Both the position numbers and the translations under genes were made by a program. Positions 41,045 to 50,211 of a stretch of DNA of 51,846 nucleotides are shown here, one piece after another (positions within the stretch are counted from its first letter, which is position 1; each line of letters starts with the position of its first letter). The stretch is from Bordetella parapertussis. Its GTDB lineage: Bacteria; Acidobacteriota; Terriglobia; Bryobacterales; Bryobacteraceae. The stretch covers positions 1 through 51,846 of the forward strand of contig CALQCC020000035.1 of NCBI GenBank assembly GCA_943328975.2, in the 5' to 3' direction. Under the pieces are notes generated by a model. That model did not search any database, was not told where the DNA came from, and saw only the letters and a list, made by a program, of their open reading frames with translations.

Positions 41045-41644
41045 ATGAAGAAACTCGCACTGTTTTGCCTGCTCGCTTGCACCACCCCCGCCGCCTGGGC
41101 CCAGTATGGCGAAATTTGGTTCAGCGCCGGCCAGAACTTCCTCACCAACAAAGGCCTCGGCACCCTCGCCACCATCGGCGGCAGCCAGGACGACGTGACC
41201 CTCACCAATGGATTCCGCTTCGGCTTCCGTATCGCCTTCAACGGCGACTCTCTTTTCGGACACGAAATCCAATACGCGTACAATCGCACCCATCTCCAAA
41301 TCGGAACCGGCAGCACCGCCAGCAGTCAAGGTATGGCCGTCCACATGGGAGGCTATAACTACCTGGTCTACGCCAACCACGAAGGCACCCGCGTGCGCCC
41401 CTTCGCCACCGGCGGCATCGGCTTCAACAACTTCACGCCCCCCGGCAGCAGCGCATCCCAGGGCGGCGGCAGCAACAAGTTCGGCTTCAACTACGGTGGC
41501 GGCGTGAAAGTCCGCGTCGCCGGACCCTACGCCATGCGCTTCGACGTCCGCCAATACAGCGCTCCCAAGCCCTTCAATCTGCCGCTAGCCAGCGGCTGGG
41601 TCCACTTCAACGAAGTCTCCGCCGGCATCGGCATCGTGTTCTAA
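41045..41644 (+). CDS. Small outer-membrane beta-barrel protein
   Basis: A 199-residue protein. AGAGGAGA just before ATG 41045 sets the start; the frame is open upstream to 40949 without reason. A signal peptide (LALFCLLACTTPAAWAQ) is followed by alternating beta strands (FRFGFRIAFNGDSLFGHEIQ, GGYNYLVYANHEGTRVRPFA, FGFNYGGGVKVRVAGPYAMR) and a terminal Phe (VSAGIGIVF). This fits an eight-stranded OmpA/OMP_b-brl-type barrel. No periplasmic domain is present. It is a single gene; its role is unknown. Confidence 0.85.
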   Translation: MKKLALFCLLACTTPAAWAQYGEIWFSAGQNFLTNKGLGTLATIGGSQDDVTLTNGFRFGFRIAFNGDSLFGHEIQYAYNRTHLQIGTGSTASSQGMAVHMGGYNYLVYANHEGTRVRPFATGGIGFNNFTPPGSSASQGGGSNKFGFNYGGGVKVRVAGPYAMRFDVRQYSAPKPFNLPLASGWVHFNEVSAGIGIVF

Positions 41645-41743
41645 CAACGCACGCGCAAAAGCCGTGAAGAATCCTTCGCGGCCTTTGCGCCTTCGCGTGA
41701 AATCTTTCCACCACGTCCGCCTTCGGTGCGATCATATTAGGCG

Positions 41744-44692
41744 ATGCCACGCCTGCTACGCGTCCTATCCATCGCGGCATTCCTCTGCGCCCTCCCCGCC
41801 CTCGCCCTCACGCCCGACCGCGAACTCACCCAATACGTCCACCGCATCTGGCAAACCCAACAAGGCCTCCCCGATGGAGCCATCGTCCGCATCATCCAGG
41901 ACCCCTCCGGCTACCTCTGGCTTGCCACCGAGGCCGGCCTTTATCGCTTCGACGGAGTTCGCTTCACGCCCTCCGAACGCCTCCTGCCCGGCGCTCCCCC
42001 CAACCTGTATATCCGCGCCGCCGCCCAGGATGCTTCGGGAACCGTGTGGCTCGGCGGCAACGATAGCAACATCTACGCGCTCCGTCCCTCGGGTACCACC
42101 AAATACTCCACGGAACAGGGCCTGCCCACCGGGCTGATCCAGTGCATGCTCCCCGATCGTTCCGGCGTCGTGTGGTCCTGCCTGGAACGTGGCCTAGCCC
42201 GCCTCGACCCCAAGAACACGCTTCACCCGATCCAGATCTTCCGCTCCACCGATGGCTTGGCCAGCGATAACACTCGCGCCGCCTGCGAAGCTCCCAATGG
42301 GACGTTGTGGATCGGAGGCGACACCACCAACGTAACCGAGCACACCGAGTCCGGTTTCAAAATTCACCCTCTCAACGGATTGCCCCCGTCTGCCTCCGTC
42401 CGTGCCCTCTTCTGCGACGGTGACACCCTTTGGATCGGCACCACCTTCGGATTGATTCGCATGCAAGGTGACCAGCAGCGCCTCTTCACCACGAAAGATG
42501 GCCTGGTCGACGACTTCATCTTTTCGATTGTCCGCGGCGCGGGCGACACCTTGTGGGTGGGCACGCGCAGTGGCTTCAGCCGCCTGCGCAACCAGATTTG
42601 GGATAGCTTCCGTCCTGAAGACGGACTTTCTCAAAGCACCGTCCACACCGTCCTCGAGGACCGCGAAGGCAGCTTGTGGGTCGGCACCAAACGCGGTCTG
42701 AATCAATTTGTCGACGGCCGCAGCGTTCCCTTCACCGCCACCGAAGGCTTGCCCAGCAATGAGACGGGTCCGGTGCTGCAAGATTCCACCGGCACCATTT
42801 GGGCCGGTACGCTCGACGCGGGATTGGCCCGCTTCGACGGACGGCGCTTCACCAAAGTCGGGGTCAACGGATTGCAGTCCAAGGTCGTGCGGGCTTTGGC
42901 CGAGGATCCGGACAAGTCGCTATGGGTCGGCACTGAGAACGGACTCGCCCACATCGTAGCCGGCAGCGTCACGTCCACCTACACCAAGGCAAACGGACTG
43001 CCCTCCAGTGACATCCGCAGTCTGTTCCGCGACCGTGATGGCGTTCTCTGGATCGGTACAACGCAAGGCCTCGCGTCCCTGAACCATGGACGGCTAACCT
43101 CGATACTCCAGGCGCCTCAACGCGAAATCCGCAGCATCGGCCAGGATCGCGACGGTCACATCGTGCTGGGCACCGATGCAGGCCTCTACATCGCAGAAGG
43201 CGACCTCTTCCGTCCGCTCACCCAAGGCGGCGTCTACATGCGCAACGCCAATGCCTTTTTCCTCGATCGCGACGGCCTGCTTTGGGTCGGCCTGAACGGC
43301 GCAGGGTTGCGCCTGATCGACGGGGGCAAGGTCACGGCCTTCTATACCCGCGACGGACTCTATGACGCCGAACTCTACGGCATCAGCGTCGACGATCAGG
43401 ATCGTATGTGGATCGCCTGCAGCCGCGGCATCTTCTGGGTTTCGCGCGCCGATCTTCGCCGCTTCGCCGCCGGCGAGATCGACCACGTCACCAGCATCTC
43501 CTATAGCCCCACCGACGCGCAGCGCGTAATCGAAAGCCGCCCCGGCGTACAGCCCGCCTTGTGGCGCATGCAAGACGGCCGCATGTGGTTCTCCACCGTG
43601 CGCGGCTTAATCGCACTAGACCCCGCTCAGCCCTCGCGCGAAGGCGCTCCGCCCATCGTCATCGAATCCCCCGTAGTCAATGGTGAACCCACCTCGCCAG
43701 CTCTAGTCTCACAGCTCCCCGCCGGCCAGAAGAACATCGAATTCAACTACGCCGGCCTTAGCTACCTGCTCCCCGAACTCATCCGTTTCCGCTACCGCCT
43801 GCAAGGCTACGACAAAGATTGGATCGACGCCGGCACCCGGCGTGAAGCGTTCTACACCAACCTGCCCCCTGGCGACTATACGTTCCAAGTCACCGGCTGT
43901 AACTTCGACGGACCCTGCAATGAAACCGGTGCCTCCATCGCCTTCACCTTGAGCCCGTTTGTCTATCAACGCCTCTGGTTTTGGCCGCTAATCCTGCTGC
44001 TGCTAGGAGGAATCGCCTGGCTCTCCTACCAGCTCCACATTCGCCGCCTCCGCGAACGCTACGATTTGATCGTGTCCGAACGCAGCCGCATCGCCCGCGA
44101 ACTGCATGACACGCTGATCCAGGGCTTCTCCGGCATCACCATGGCGCTGCAAGCGCTCACTACCCGCGTTCAAACTCCAGCCGAACGCGACACGCTCAAA
44201 GACATCATTGCCGACGCCGCCACTTGCTTGCGCGAAACTCGCCAGTCGGTTTCCGGACTCCGCTCCATGCCCGGTGCCAGCCGCGGACCCGAGACCGGGC
44301 TGGCAGCCGCCGTGGGCCGCGCCGTACGCGACATCACCGAAACCAAATCCGTCCGCACCAAGTTCAACCTCGACGACGTTTCGCGGCAGTTGCCCCCAGA
44401 GGTCGAATACAACCTGTTACGCATTGTCCGCGAAGCCGTGAACAACTCCGTCAAACACGCCAACGCGAATCTCATTGAGGTAACCCTCCGCTCCACTCCC
44501 GAAGCCATCAGCATCGCCGTCAAAGACGACGGATCCGGCTTCTCCAGCGACGACGCCGCTGCCCCCGGACCCGGCCACTATGGCATCATCGGTATGAAAG
44601 AGCGCGCCTCGCAGATCGGCGCAACGCTCGATCTTGTAACCAAACCGGGGTCCGGAACCACCATTACACTGAGACTGCCCACAACCGTATGA
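41744..44692 (+). CDS. Hybrid-sensing histidine kinase with Reg_prop beta-propeller
   Basis: A 982-residue inner-membrane sensor kinase. Signal peptide; then about 14 periplasmic propeller repeats (residues 30-640) with the recurring LWIGT or LWVGT strand (for example DGDTLWIGTTFGLIRM); a Y_Y_Y domain near 660-735 (NIEFNYAGLSYLLPELIRF); a transmembrane helix near 745-765 (WFWPLILLLLGGIAWLSY); a HisKA_3 dimerisation domain with His788 in ARELHDTLIQGFSG; and a HATPase domain with REAVNNSVKHA, DDGSGF and GIIGMKERA. This architecture is common for polysaccharide or nutrient sensing. Its response regulator follows with a 4-base overlap. It is one-polypeptide sensing plus kinase, without a receiver. 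Confidence 0.94.
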   Translation: MPRLLRVLSIAAFLCALPALALTPDRELTQYVHRIWQTQQGLPDGAIVRIIQDPSGYLWLATEAGLYRFDGVRFTPSERLLPGAPPNLYIRAAAQDASGTVWLGGNDSNIYALRPSGTTKYSTEQGLPTGLIQCMLPDRSGVVWSCLERGLARLDPKNTLHPIQIFRSTDGLASDNTRAACEAPNGTLWIGGDTTNVTEHTESGFKIHPLNGLPPSASVRALFCDGDTLWIGTTFGLIRMQGDQQRLFTTKDGLVDDFIFSIVRGAGDTLWVGTRSGFSRLRNQIWDSFRPEDGLSQSTVHTVLEDREGSLWVGTKRGLNQFVDGRSVPFTATEGLPSNETGPVLQDSTGTIWAGTLDAGLARFDGRRFTKVGVNGLQSKVVRALAEDPDKSLWVGTENGLAHIVAGSVTSTYTKANGLPSSDIRSLFRDRDGVLWIGTTQGLASLNHGRLTSILQAPQREIRSIGQDRDGHIVLGTDAGLYIAEGDLFRPLTQGGVYMRNANAFFLDRDGLLWVGLNGAGLRLIDGGKVTAFYTRDGLYDAELYGISVDDQDRMWIACSRGIFWVSRADLRRFAAGEIDHVTSISYSPTDAQRVIESRPGVQPALWRMQDGRMWFSTVRGLIALDPAQPSREGAPPIVIESPVVNGEPTSPALVSQLPAGQKNIEFNYAGLSYLLPELIRFRYRLQGYDKDWIDAGTRREAFYTNLPPGDYTFQVTGCNFDGPCNETGASIAFTLSPFVYQRLWFWPLILLLLGGIAWLSYQLHIRRLRERYDLIVSERSRIARELHDTLIQGFSGITMALQALTTRVQTPAERDTLKDIIADAATCLRETRQSVSGLRSMPGASRGPETGLAAAVGRAVRDITETKSVRTKFNLDDVSRQLPPEVEYNLLRIVREAVNNSVKHANANLIEVTLRSTPEAISIAVKDDGSGFSSDDAAAPGPGHYGIIGMKERASQIGATLDLVTKPGSGTTITLRLPTTV

Positions 44693-45321
44693 GCGAACCC
44701 ATCATCACCATCCTTTGCGTAGACGACCATCCGCTGGTCCGCAAAGGCATAGCCTCCATCCTGGCCAACGAACCCACACTGAAGCTCGTGGGCGAGGCCG
44801 GCAACGGACACGAAGCCGTAGAAATGTTCCGCGACCTCCACCCCGACGTCGTATTGATGGACCTGCGCATGCCCGACATGGACGGCATCGAAGCCACCAA
44901 ACAAATCCGCAAGATCAATCCGGAAGCCAAAATCATCGCCCTCACCAGCTACGACGGCGACCAGGATATCTACAAGGCCATCGAAGCCGGCGTCCGCGGC
45001 TACATCTTGAAGGAGATGGTCCACACCAAGGTCATCGACGCCATCCACACCGTCCACTCCGGCAAGCGCCTCATGCCCACCGAAGTGGCCGAGCGCCTCA
45101 GCGAATACTTCCCGCAAGTGGCCCTCACCCCGCGCGAGATCGAAGTACTGAAATACGTGGCCAAAGGCATGGCCAACAAAGAAATCGCCCACCACCTGGG
45201 CACCGCCAGCGGCACGGTCAAGATGCACGTCCAGAACATCCTGGCCAAACTGGGTGCCTCTGACCGCACCCACGCCGTAACCATAGCCCTGGAACGCGGC
45301 ATCCTCCACCTGGATTTCTAG
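44689..45321 (+). CDS. NarL/FixJ-type response regulator
   Basis: A 210-residue regulator. The receiver domain has ILCVDDHPLVRKGI, the phosphorylation site Asp58 in VLMDLRMPDMDG, and Thr and Lys in IIALTSYDGD and GYILKEM. The LuxR-type helix-turn-helix (about 143-200) has LTPREIEVLKYVAKGMANKE and GTVKMHVQNILAKLGASDR. ATG 44689 overlaps the kinase stop, so the two form a cognate pair. Targets are unknown; the convergent TonB-dependent receptor is the nearest candidate but is not shown to be one. Confidence 0.95.
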   Translation: MSEPIITILCVDDHPLVRKGIASILANEPTLKLVGEAGNGHEAVEMFRDLHPDVVLMDLRMPDMDGIEATKQIRKINPEAKIIALTSYDGDQDIYKAIEAGVRGYILKEMVHTKVIDAIHTVHSGKRLMPTEVAERLSEYFPQVALTPREIEVLKYVAKGMANKEIAHHLGTASGTVKMHVQNILAKLGASDRTHAVTIALERGILHLDF

Positions 45322-45327
45322 GCGAAT

Positions 45328-45383
45328 CGCGGTTCGTGTCCGACACAGAACCGCGACCGTAAGGAAGCGGACAGACGCTTCCT
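45328..45383. repeat. REP-like palindrome (copy 1) plus second hairpin, between convergent genes
   Basis: CGCGGTTC (45328-45335) pairs with GAACCGCG (45348-45355), and the inner GTGTC/GACAC arms extend the stem with a small bulge. A second perfect hairpin, AGGAAGCG (45362-45369) / CGCTTCCT (45376-45383), follows. They separate the ends of the response regulator and the minus-strand receptor and probably terminate both. The first palindrome recurs at 51656-51689. Confidence 0.7.
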
Positions 45384-45388
45384 CGCCC

Positions 45389-48300
45389 CTAAAAACTGAG
45401 CCTCCCAGACAACTGCGCGGTCCTTCCCGGTCGCGCGCTCGTAACCACCCCAAATTCCGGCGCCCCCAGCACATGCCCCGGAGCATTGAAATTAGCATGA
45501 TTCAACACGTTGTAGAACTCGCCCCGCAAGTCAAACTTCCACCGTTCGTGCACCCGCAATGACTTCTCCAGCGTGACATCCGTAGTGAGCACTGGCGCGC
45601 CTCGTAAACCGGAGCGCGGCGAATTGCCGAACGTGAAAAAGTCCGGCGCGACAAACGCAGCAGTGTCGAACCAGCGGTTGACCGAACGCTGATCGGCACT
45701 GAGCGACGCATCCCTCAGGATGTTCGGTCGCAAGGATCCAGCCGGGAAGGCATTGGTTGTGTTCGACAGATTCGTCACCGTGAAAACCGATCCCGACTGC
45801 GCCGTCTCCAGCACCCCGACCTTCCATCCGCCGATCGCTCCGCTCACGAAGCGATGTCCCCGAACCTGCGGAGTTTCATACAGCACCGTTAGCAGGAACC
45901 GGTGCGGCACGTCGCTCCCGCTGCGAGCCTTGTCCAACCGCCGGTTGTAGGCATCTTGATAGCTGCCCGGATCGCCGTATTCGTCCGAAGACGCCACATC
46001 GTCCAGGAACTTCGAGAACGTATAGTGCGCCAGAAACGACAAGCCCGTGCGGAAGCGACGCTCCGTGCGCAGGAAGCCGCCGTGATAACTGGAGTTACCT
46101 ATCGAGGGATTGATCCACGTAACGTTGCTGAACTGCGGGAAGGGGCGGCGCGTTTGGGCGTTGCCTGCTCCCATGAGTTCCGGCCGGACTTGGTTCAGGC
46201 TGAAATCATTGGCGGTCAGATTGTGCGAAACATTGCCAATGTAGCCGGCCTCCACAAGCAACCCCTGAGAAGCCTCCTGCTGCACGCTCAAGTTGTATTG
46301 ATAGGAGATCGGCGAGACCTGCCCCGGATTAAAGAAGGACACAGCAGTAGTGGGGCGCGCGCCGAACGGAACCGCTGCGAAACCCGGTGTCAGTGCCAAT
46401 CGCGTCACTGCGGGAAATCCATCGCGCAACCGCATGGCACTTTGGAGATCCGCTTGCGGTACCACCAGACTCGCCTGCGTAGAGAATCCCAGCGCCGCCG
46501 AATCCCCAATGCTATTGCTCACAGTCGACGCATAGAAAATTCCCGCACCACCGCGAATCACGGTCTCGCGTTTGCCCCGCAGCCGGTAGGCGAAACCTGC
46601 CCGCGGTCCCACGTTATTTTTGTCGGTCCGGAAGGCTCGCACGGGAGTACTGTTCAAGCCCGCAAACGTCACCACCCCAAGTGTTCCCGAAACCGGATTG
46701 ATCGCCAACGGATCGAAGGAGTTCATCTTGTTGTCGGCCTCGCGGCGCGGCAGTTCCGTCTCCCAGCGCAACCCAATGTTGAGCGTGAGCCGGCTGGTGA
46801 CGCGGAAGTCGTCTTGCGCATAGACTCCAATGTAAGAAGACCGTGAACGGATCTTGTCCGACACCTGAATGCTGGCCGCATTCACCTCGCCCAGCAGCAA
46901 ACTGGCAACCGCGTTTCCGGTTCCCGCCACACCCGGCAAACTCGTGATCAGGGGCGAGATGGTGAAGTTGCCAGCCGAGCCGCGATCGCGAACTTCATCG
47001 TTAGCTCCCGCGCGGAACTCAGCACCAAATTTGAAGGAATGCTTGCCCCGGAACCAAGCGATAGAATCGAGGACCTGGCGGTCTAGAATCGGAGTCTGAA
47101 TCCGGTAAGCACCAGCCGGATTGCCCAGCGTCGCGTACCCCGGCACCGTGAAGGCCGGGAACGCCGCATCGGTCACGCCCTGCAGACCGAGTTGCTTCGC
47201 CAGATTGTCTAGATAGCCCGGGCGCGTGTTGATGAACTTGCGCTGCAGGTGCGTGAACTTCAAGTCGTTGATCAGCGTCGGACCAAAGATGTGCGTGTAC
47301 GAACCTAGGAAGCTTTGCACCCGGACGTCTGTAATGTTCGAAGTGGGGTCGGCAACAGGGATGCCGTAAGTGCCACCGTCATGGGTGGCGCTGTCATTGA
47401 TGTAATACCGGGCAGTCAACACGTTGTTGGCATCCAACTGATGATCCAGCCGGCCCATCACGATGTCTCGGTTGAGCCGGTTGGCGCTGTTGCCCGAATA
47501 GTTCCGGGCTCCCGCGGCGGTCCCGACCCGGTTCGGCAGAGGATAGTAGTCAAGCACCCGCAAAGCCACTGGATCGAAGCGAGTGATCGGAATCACGTTG
47601 CCGGGGAACAGTTGTCGTGAAGTTCCCACTGTCGTGGCCGGATCATAGATCGCCACACTACCGAAGTTGCCCGCGCGGTTCGCGAGGGTCGGCACAGTGG
47701 AGGCGACCGTCTCGCTGGTCAACTGCTCCGTACGTTCCCACGTAGCGAAAAAGTGCGTCTTGTCTTTTTGCACCGGGCCACCAAACGAGCCCCCAAACTG
47801 ATTCAACCGGATAGGCGGCTTCGCGGCGGCGAAATAGTTGCGTGCATCGAAGGCATTGTTCTTCAGAGATTCAAAAACGCTGCCGTGATACTGATTAGTC
47901 CCCGAACGCGTGGACATCGAAACCACGCCGCCAGTAGAGTGTCCATATTCGGCGGAATAGTTGTTGCTGATGACCGTGAACTCCTGCATCGCATCCACCG
48001 GCAGGCTGACCAACTGCTGCGGTCGTGTGAGGCCCGTTGCGTTGGTAACGTTGCCACCATCCAGAACAAAGCTCTGATTGCGAACGCGACCGCCCGCAAT
48101 GCTGAAAATCGGATAGTTCTCCGCCGTGCCCACGCCGCTATCCACCATCACCACCCCGGGTGAGAGCAGTGCGAGAGAGGACGCTGCTCGATTGGGTAGT
48201 GGCAGCCCCGCCAACATCTGACGGCTGACTGTCTGCGTAACGTTTGACGTCTGCGTCTCCACCACCGGAGCTTCTTCGGTCACCGTGATCGTGTCCGATT

Positions 48301-48625
48301 GCCGGCCCAGGCTCAGTTCCAGATCAAGACCGAGCGCCTGACCCACTTGCAGCGTCAACGGCCCGCGTACCAGCCGCTCAAAGCCATCTTTGCGCGCATC
48401 TATCCGGTAAGCACCGGGGGCCAAAGGGATCGTCCGATAAGCTCCCTCGTCATTGGTAGTCAATTCGAAGGCAACCCCGGTGTCCTGGTTTGTCACCTGA
48501 AGCTGTACGGCGGGGATAGGTGCACCGGCGGGGTCACGCACGATGCCTGAAATGGAGCTGCCGCCCTGTCCAAAAGCGGCGATAGAAACGACAAGAAATA
48601 CAGCCAAAGCATTGATTCGATTCAT
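45389..48625 (-). CDS. TonB-dependent receptor with carboxypeptidase-regulatory-like N-terminal domain (Oar type)
   Basis: A 1078-residue outer-membrane receptor. A signal peptide (ALAVFLVVSIAAFGQ) is followed by a CarboxypepD_reg-like beta domain at about 20-105 (GSSISGIVRDPAGAPIPAVQ, LTTNDEGAYRTIPLAPGAYR). The plug region starts near SDTITVTEEAPVVETQ and runs through FVLDGGNVTNATG. A long barrel of Oar type contains HGSVFESLKNNAFDARNYF and ends in Phe (TAQLSGRLSF). AGGAGAAG precedes ATG 48625. This type is greatly expanded in Solibacteres; ligands are mostly unknown and plant polysaccharides are often proposed. It is a single gene with its own strong promoter at 48752-48724. Confidence 0.93.
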   Translation of the reverse strand: MNRINALAVFLVVSIAAFGQGGSSISGIVRDPAGAPIPAVQLQVTNQDTGVAFELTTNDEGAYRTIPLAPGAYRIDARKDGFERLVRGPLTLQVGQALGLDLELSLGRQSDTITVTEEAPVVETQTSNVTQTVSRQMLAGLPLPNRAASSLALLSPGVVMVDSGVGTAENYPIFSIAGGRVRNQSFVLDGGNVTNATGLTRPQQLVSLPVDAMQEFTVISNNYSAEYGHSTGGVVSMSTRSGTNQYHGSVFESLKNNAFDARNYFAAAKPPIRLNQFGGSFGGPVQKDKTHFFATWERTEQLTSETVASTVPTLANRAGNFGSVAIYDPATTVGTSRQLFPGNVIPITRFDPVALRVLDYYPLPNRVGTAAGARNYSGNSANRLNRDIVMGRLDHQLDANNVLTARYYINDSATHDGGTYGIPVADPTSNITDVRVQSFLGSYTHIFGPTLINDLKFTHLQRKFINTRPGYLDNLAKQLGLQGVTDAAFPAFTVPGYATLGNPAGAYRIQTPILDRQVLDSIAWFRGKHSFKFGAEFRAGANDEVRDRGSAGNFTISPLITSLPGVAGTGNAVASLLLGEVNAASIQVSDKIRSRSSYIGVYAQDDFRVTSRLTLNIGLRWETELPRREADNKMNSFDPLAINPVSGTLGVVTFAGLNSTPVRAFRTDKNNVGPRAGFAYRLRGKRETVIRGGAGIFYASTVSNSIGDSAALGFSTQASLVVPQADLQSAMRLRDGFPAVTRLALTPGFAAVPFGARPTTAVSFFNPGQVSPISYQYNLSVQQEASQGLLVEAGYIGNVSHNLTANDFSLNQVRPELMGAGNAQTRRPFPQFSNVTWINPSIGNSSYHGGFLRTERRFRTGLSFLAHYTFSKFLDDVASSDEYGDPGSYQDAYNRRLDKARSGSDVPHRFLLTVLYETPQVRGHRFVSGAIGGWKVGVLETAQSGSVFTVTNLSNTTNAFPAGSLRPNILRDASLSADQRSVNRWFDTAAFVAPDFFTFGNSPRSGLRGAPVLTTDVTLEKSLRVHERWKFDLRGEFYNVLNHANFNAPGHVLGAPEFGVVTSARPGRTAQLSGRLSF

Positions 48626-48972
48626 AGTCTTCTCCTAGAAGGTTGCGGTGAACGGGAGGTTTAGCGCGACGAGGAGAGACGACAACCACAAAGCCCGCGA
48701 ATCAAACTATACATTCTATATCGAGAATAGGATGTATTCACCCGGCTGTCAAGTCATAATGCTGATCTGTAGCGCCGCGATGGCACGCTTGTATGCAACG
48801 TCCCACATCATCGACGACGAAGTCGCGCAGCCGCCCACCACTCCCGTTCATTTGCCAAGAGGCTCATTCCGGGTGTGACCTTTTGCCGCCAGCCTTCGTC
48901 ATCTATGGAGAGAACTCTTACCAGGAGCAAAAGTCACCCGTTCTCAGGATCACAACAAACGGAAACAAGCGA
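48626..48972. other. Gene-free interval of about 350 bases
   Basis: It holds the promoter and palindrome described at 48710-48752 and the 5' leader of the receptor gene. Towards 48972 lies the upstream region of the STAS-like gene. Short open frames here (for example 48648-48878) have no ribosome-binding site and no recognisable product. The stretch around 48700-48740 is clearly AT-rich. Confidence 0.6.
48710..48752 (-). promoter_or_regulatory. Sigma-70 promoter overlapped by a palindrome, upstream of the receptor gene
   Basis: On the minus strand TTGACA (48752-48747), a 17-base spacer and TATTCT (48729-48724) form a near-consensus promoter. Its start site would be near 48717, about 90 bases before ATG 48625. 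An inverted repeat, TACATTCTAT (48710-48719) against ATAGGATGTA (48727-48736), matches at nine of ten positions. It covers the -10 box, so a repressor bound there would block initiation. Confidence 0.65.
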
Positions 48973-49254
48973 ATGGAATCGCTCTCTATCACAAGCCGCA
49001 CCGAAACGACCGAAGGCATCCGGCTGACCCTGGCAGGCCGCATGACCGCCAACGGAATCGGCGAATTGCGCCGCGAGATTGACGACGCCCACCGTCGTCG
49101 AAAACCCGTCCACATGGACCTGGCAGAGGTCACCCTGCTGGACCGTGTCAGTGCCGACTTCCTGAACTCCGTCGCGGGCCCCTTGATCCGCTTTGAGAAC
49201 TGCCCCGCATACCTGCAACGTTGGATCACAAACGCGAGAACGACTGCCGGATAA
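48973..49254 (+). CDS. Small STAS-like (anti-anti-sigma) protein
   Basis: A 93-residue protein from ATG 48973; the frame is open further upstream but without support. The pattern IRLTLAGRMTANGIGELRRE, then RRKPVHMDLAEVTLLDRVSA, then DFLNSVAGP follows the beta-alpha order of STAS domains. The usual phosphorylated Ser or Thr of SpoIIAA is not clear: the DLAEVTLLDRVSA loop offers Ser instead of the typical D-S-S/T motif. The partner is unknown. Its 3' end overlaps the 3' end of the convergent oxyR by about 29 bases. Confidence 0.65.
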   Translation: MESLSITSRTETTEGIRLTLAGRMTANGIGELRREIDDAHRRRKPVHMDLAEVTLLDRVSADFLNSVAGPLIRFENCPAYLQRWITNARTTAG

Positions 49255-50104
49255 CCTTTTCCAATGCTCGCAGCGCCTGTGGCCGTGGAAAACTTGCCCG
49301 GCTCGCCAAGCGAATGGTCCGCGACGCCCCACCCGCTAACGGTCGCAACACCACACCTCGCCCCGCCAACGTATCCTTCGCCAGTTTCGGGATCAGCGTG
49401 GTCCCGTAACCGGCGGCGACCAGGTTCACCAAAGTATCCAGACTCACCGCCCGAAGCGCTCCCTGCCCTGCGGAATGCTTACATGCCATCAGAGCCTGCA
49501 TCGCCAAACAGTGCCCCTCCGCCAGAACCAGCAAGTCCGAAGCCAGGTCGGATTCCTTCACCGTAGTTTCCCTTGCCAACCGATGCCCCTTCGGCAATGC
49601 CGCCAGGAACGGATCTTCAAACAACGCGACCGACGTCAAATCCCCCTCCACCTCTGTGGCAATCAGCGCAGCATCCAACTTCGAGGTCCGCAACATCTCC
49701 ACCAGCGAGCCCGTCATGTCCTCCCACGGCTCCACCACCATCTGCGGATACGTCTTCTGTAGTGGGCCCAAAATCCGCGGCAGTAAATAAGGTGCCAGCG
49801 TCGGAATCACGCCGACCTTGAGCGGCCCTTGCAACGGATCGCTCGACGCCCTGGCGATCGATTCCACCAGCCGCGCCTCTTCGATCGCTCGCTTGGCATG
49901 TCCCAGCAGCGCAGCCCCCGCCGGAGTCAGAGCCACCCGCTTGTTGGTCCGCTCAAACAGCGCAACGCCCAACCGCAGTTCCAACTTCTTTAACTGACCA
50001 CTGAGCGTCGGTTGGCTGACATGGCACGACTCCGCCGCCCGCCCGAAGTGCAGGAACTCCGCCACCGCGACGAAGTACCCAAGCTCCTGAAGGTTGATCT
50101 CCAT
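49226..50104 (-). CDS. oxyR: Hydrogen-peroxide-sensing LysR-family regulator OxyR
   Basis: A 292-residue LysR-type activator. The N-terminal helix-turn-helix (FGRAAESCHVSQPTLSGQLK) closely resembles E. coli OxyR. The redox cysteines are at Cys199 and Cys208 in EGHCLAMQALMAC when counted from ATG 50104, the same numbers as in E. coli. GTG 50122 is in frame but would place the start inside the operator; ATG 50104 gives the OxyR N-terminus. Oxidation of the pair by H2O2 would switch on the divergent catalase gene, whose operator lies between them. Confidence 0.94.
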   Translation of the reverse strand: MEINLQELGYFVAVAEFLHFGRAAESCHVSQPTLSGQLKKLELRLGVALFERTNKRVALTPAGAALLGHAKRAIEEARLVESIARASSDPLQGPLKVGVIPTLAPYLLPRILGPLQKTYPQMVVEPWEDMTGSLVEMLRTSKLDAALIATEVEGDLTSVALFEDPFLAALPKGHRLARETTVKESDLASDLLVLAEGHCLAMQALMACKHSAGQGALRAVSLDTLVNLVAAGYGTTLIPKLAKDTLAGRGVVLRPLAGGASRTIRLASRASFPRPQALRALEKVIRQSFSRL

Positions 50105-50113
50105 GAACTTATT

Positions 50114-50150
50114 ATCGTTCACGCCTATCGTTCACATCGATACAATCGCT
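50114..50150. promoter_or_regulatory. Probable OxyR operator between oxyR and katA
   Basis: Four tetrads follow the OxyR spacing of ATAG-N7-CTAT-N7-ATAG-N7-CTAT: ATCG 50114-50117, CTAT 50125-50128, ATCG 50136-50139, CGCT 50147-50150. They match the consensus at 3, 4, 3 and 2 of four bases with exact 11-bp periodicity. It ends 9 bases from the oxyR start and 61 bases before katA. Confidence 0.7.
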
Positions 50151-50178
50151 TTTACACATGTGGCCATCCACGCGTACT

Positions 50179-50195
50179 CTGAACTTGCAGTTCAG
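50179..50195 (+). promoter_or_regulatory. Seven-base-pair hairpin in the katA leader
   Basis: CTGAACT (50179-50185) and AGTTCAG (50189-50195) form a perfect stem with a 3-base loop. It ends one base before the katA ribosome-binding site AAAGGAA (50197 onwards). It could modulate translation or be a second protein-binding site. Confidence 0.4.
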
Positions 50196-50211
50196 AAAGG
50201 AACTTTCACCC

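Noticed and set aside
48648-48878. 76-codon open frame upstream of the STAS-like gene
   Set aside because: It has no ribosome-binding site and no recognisable sequence, and it runs across the receptor promoter region.
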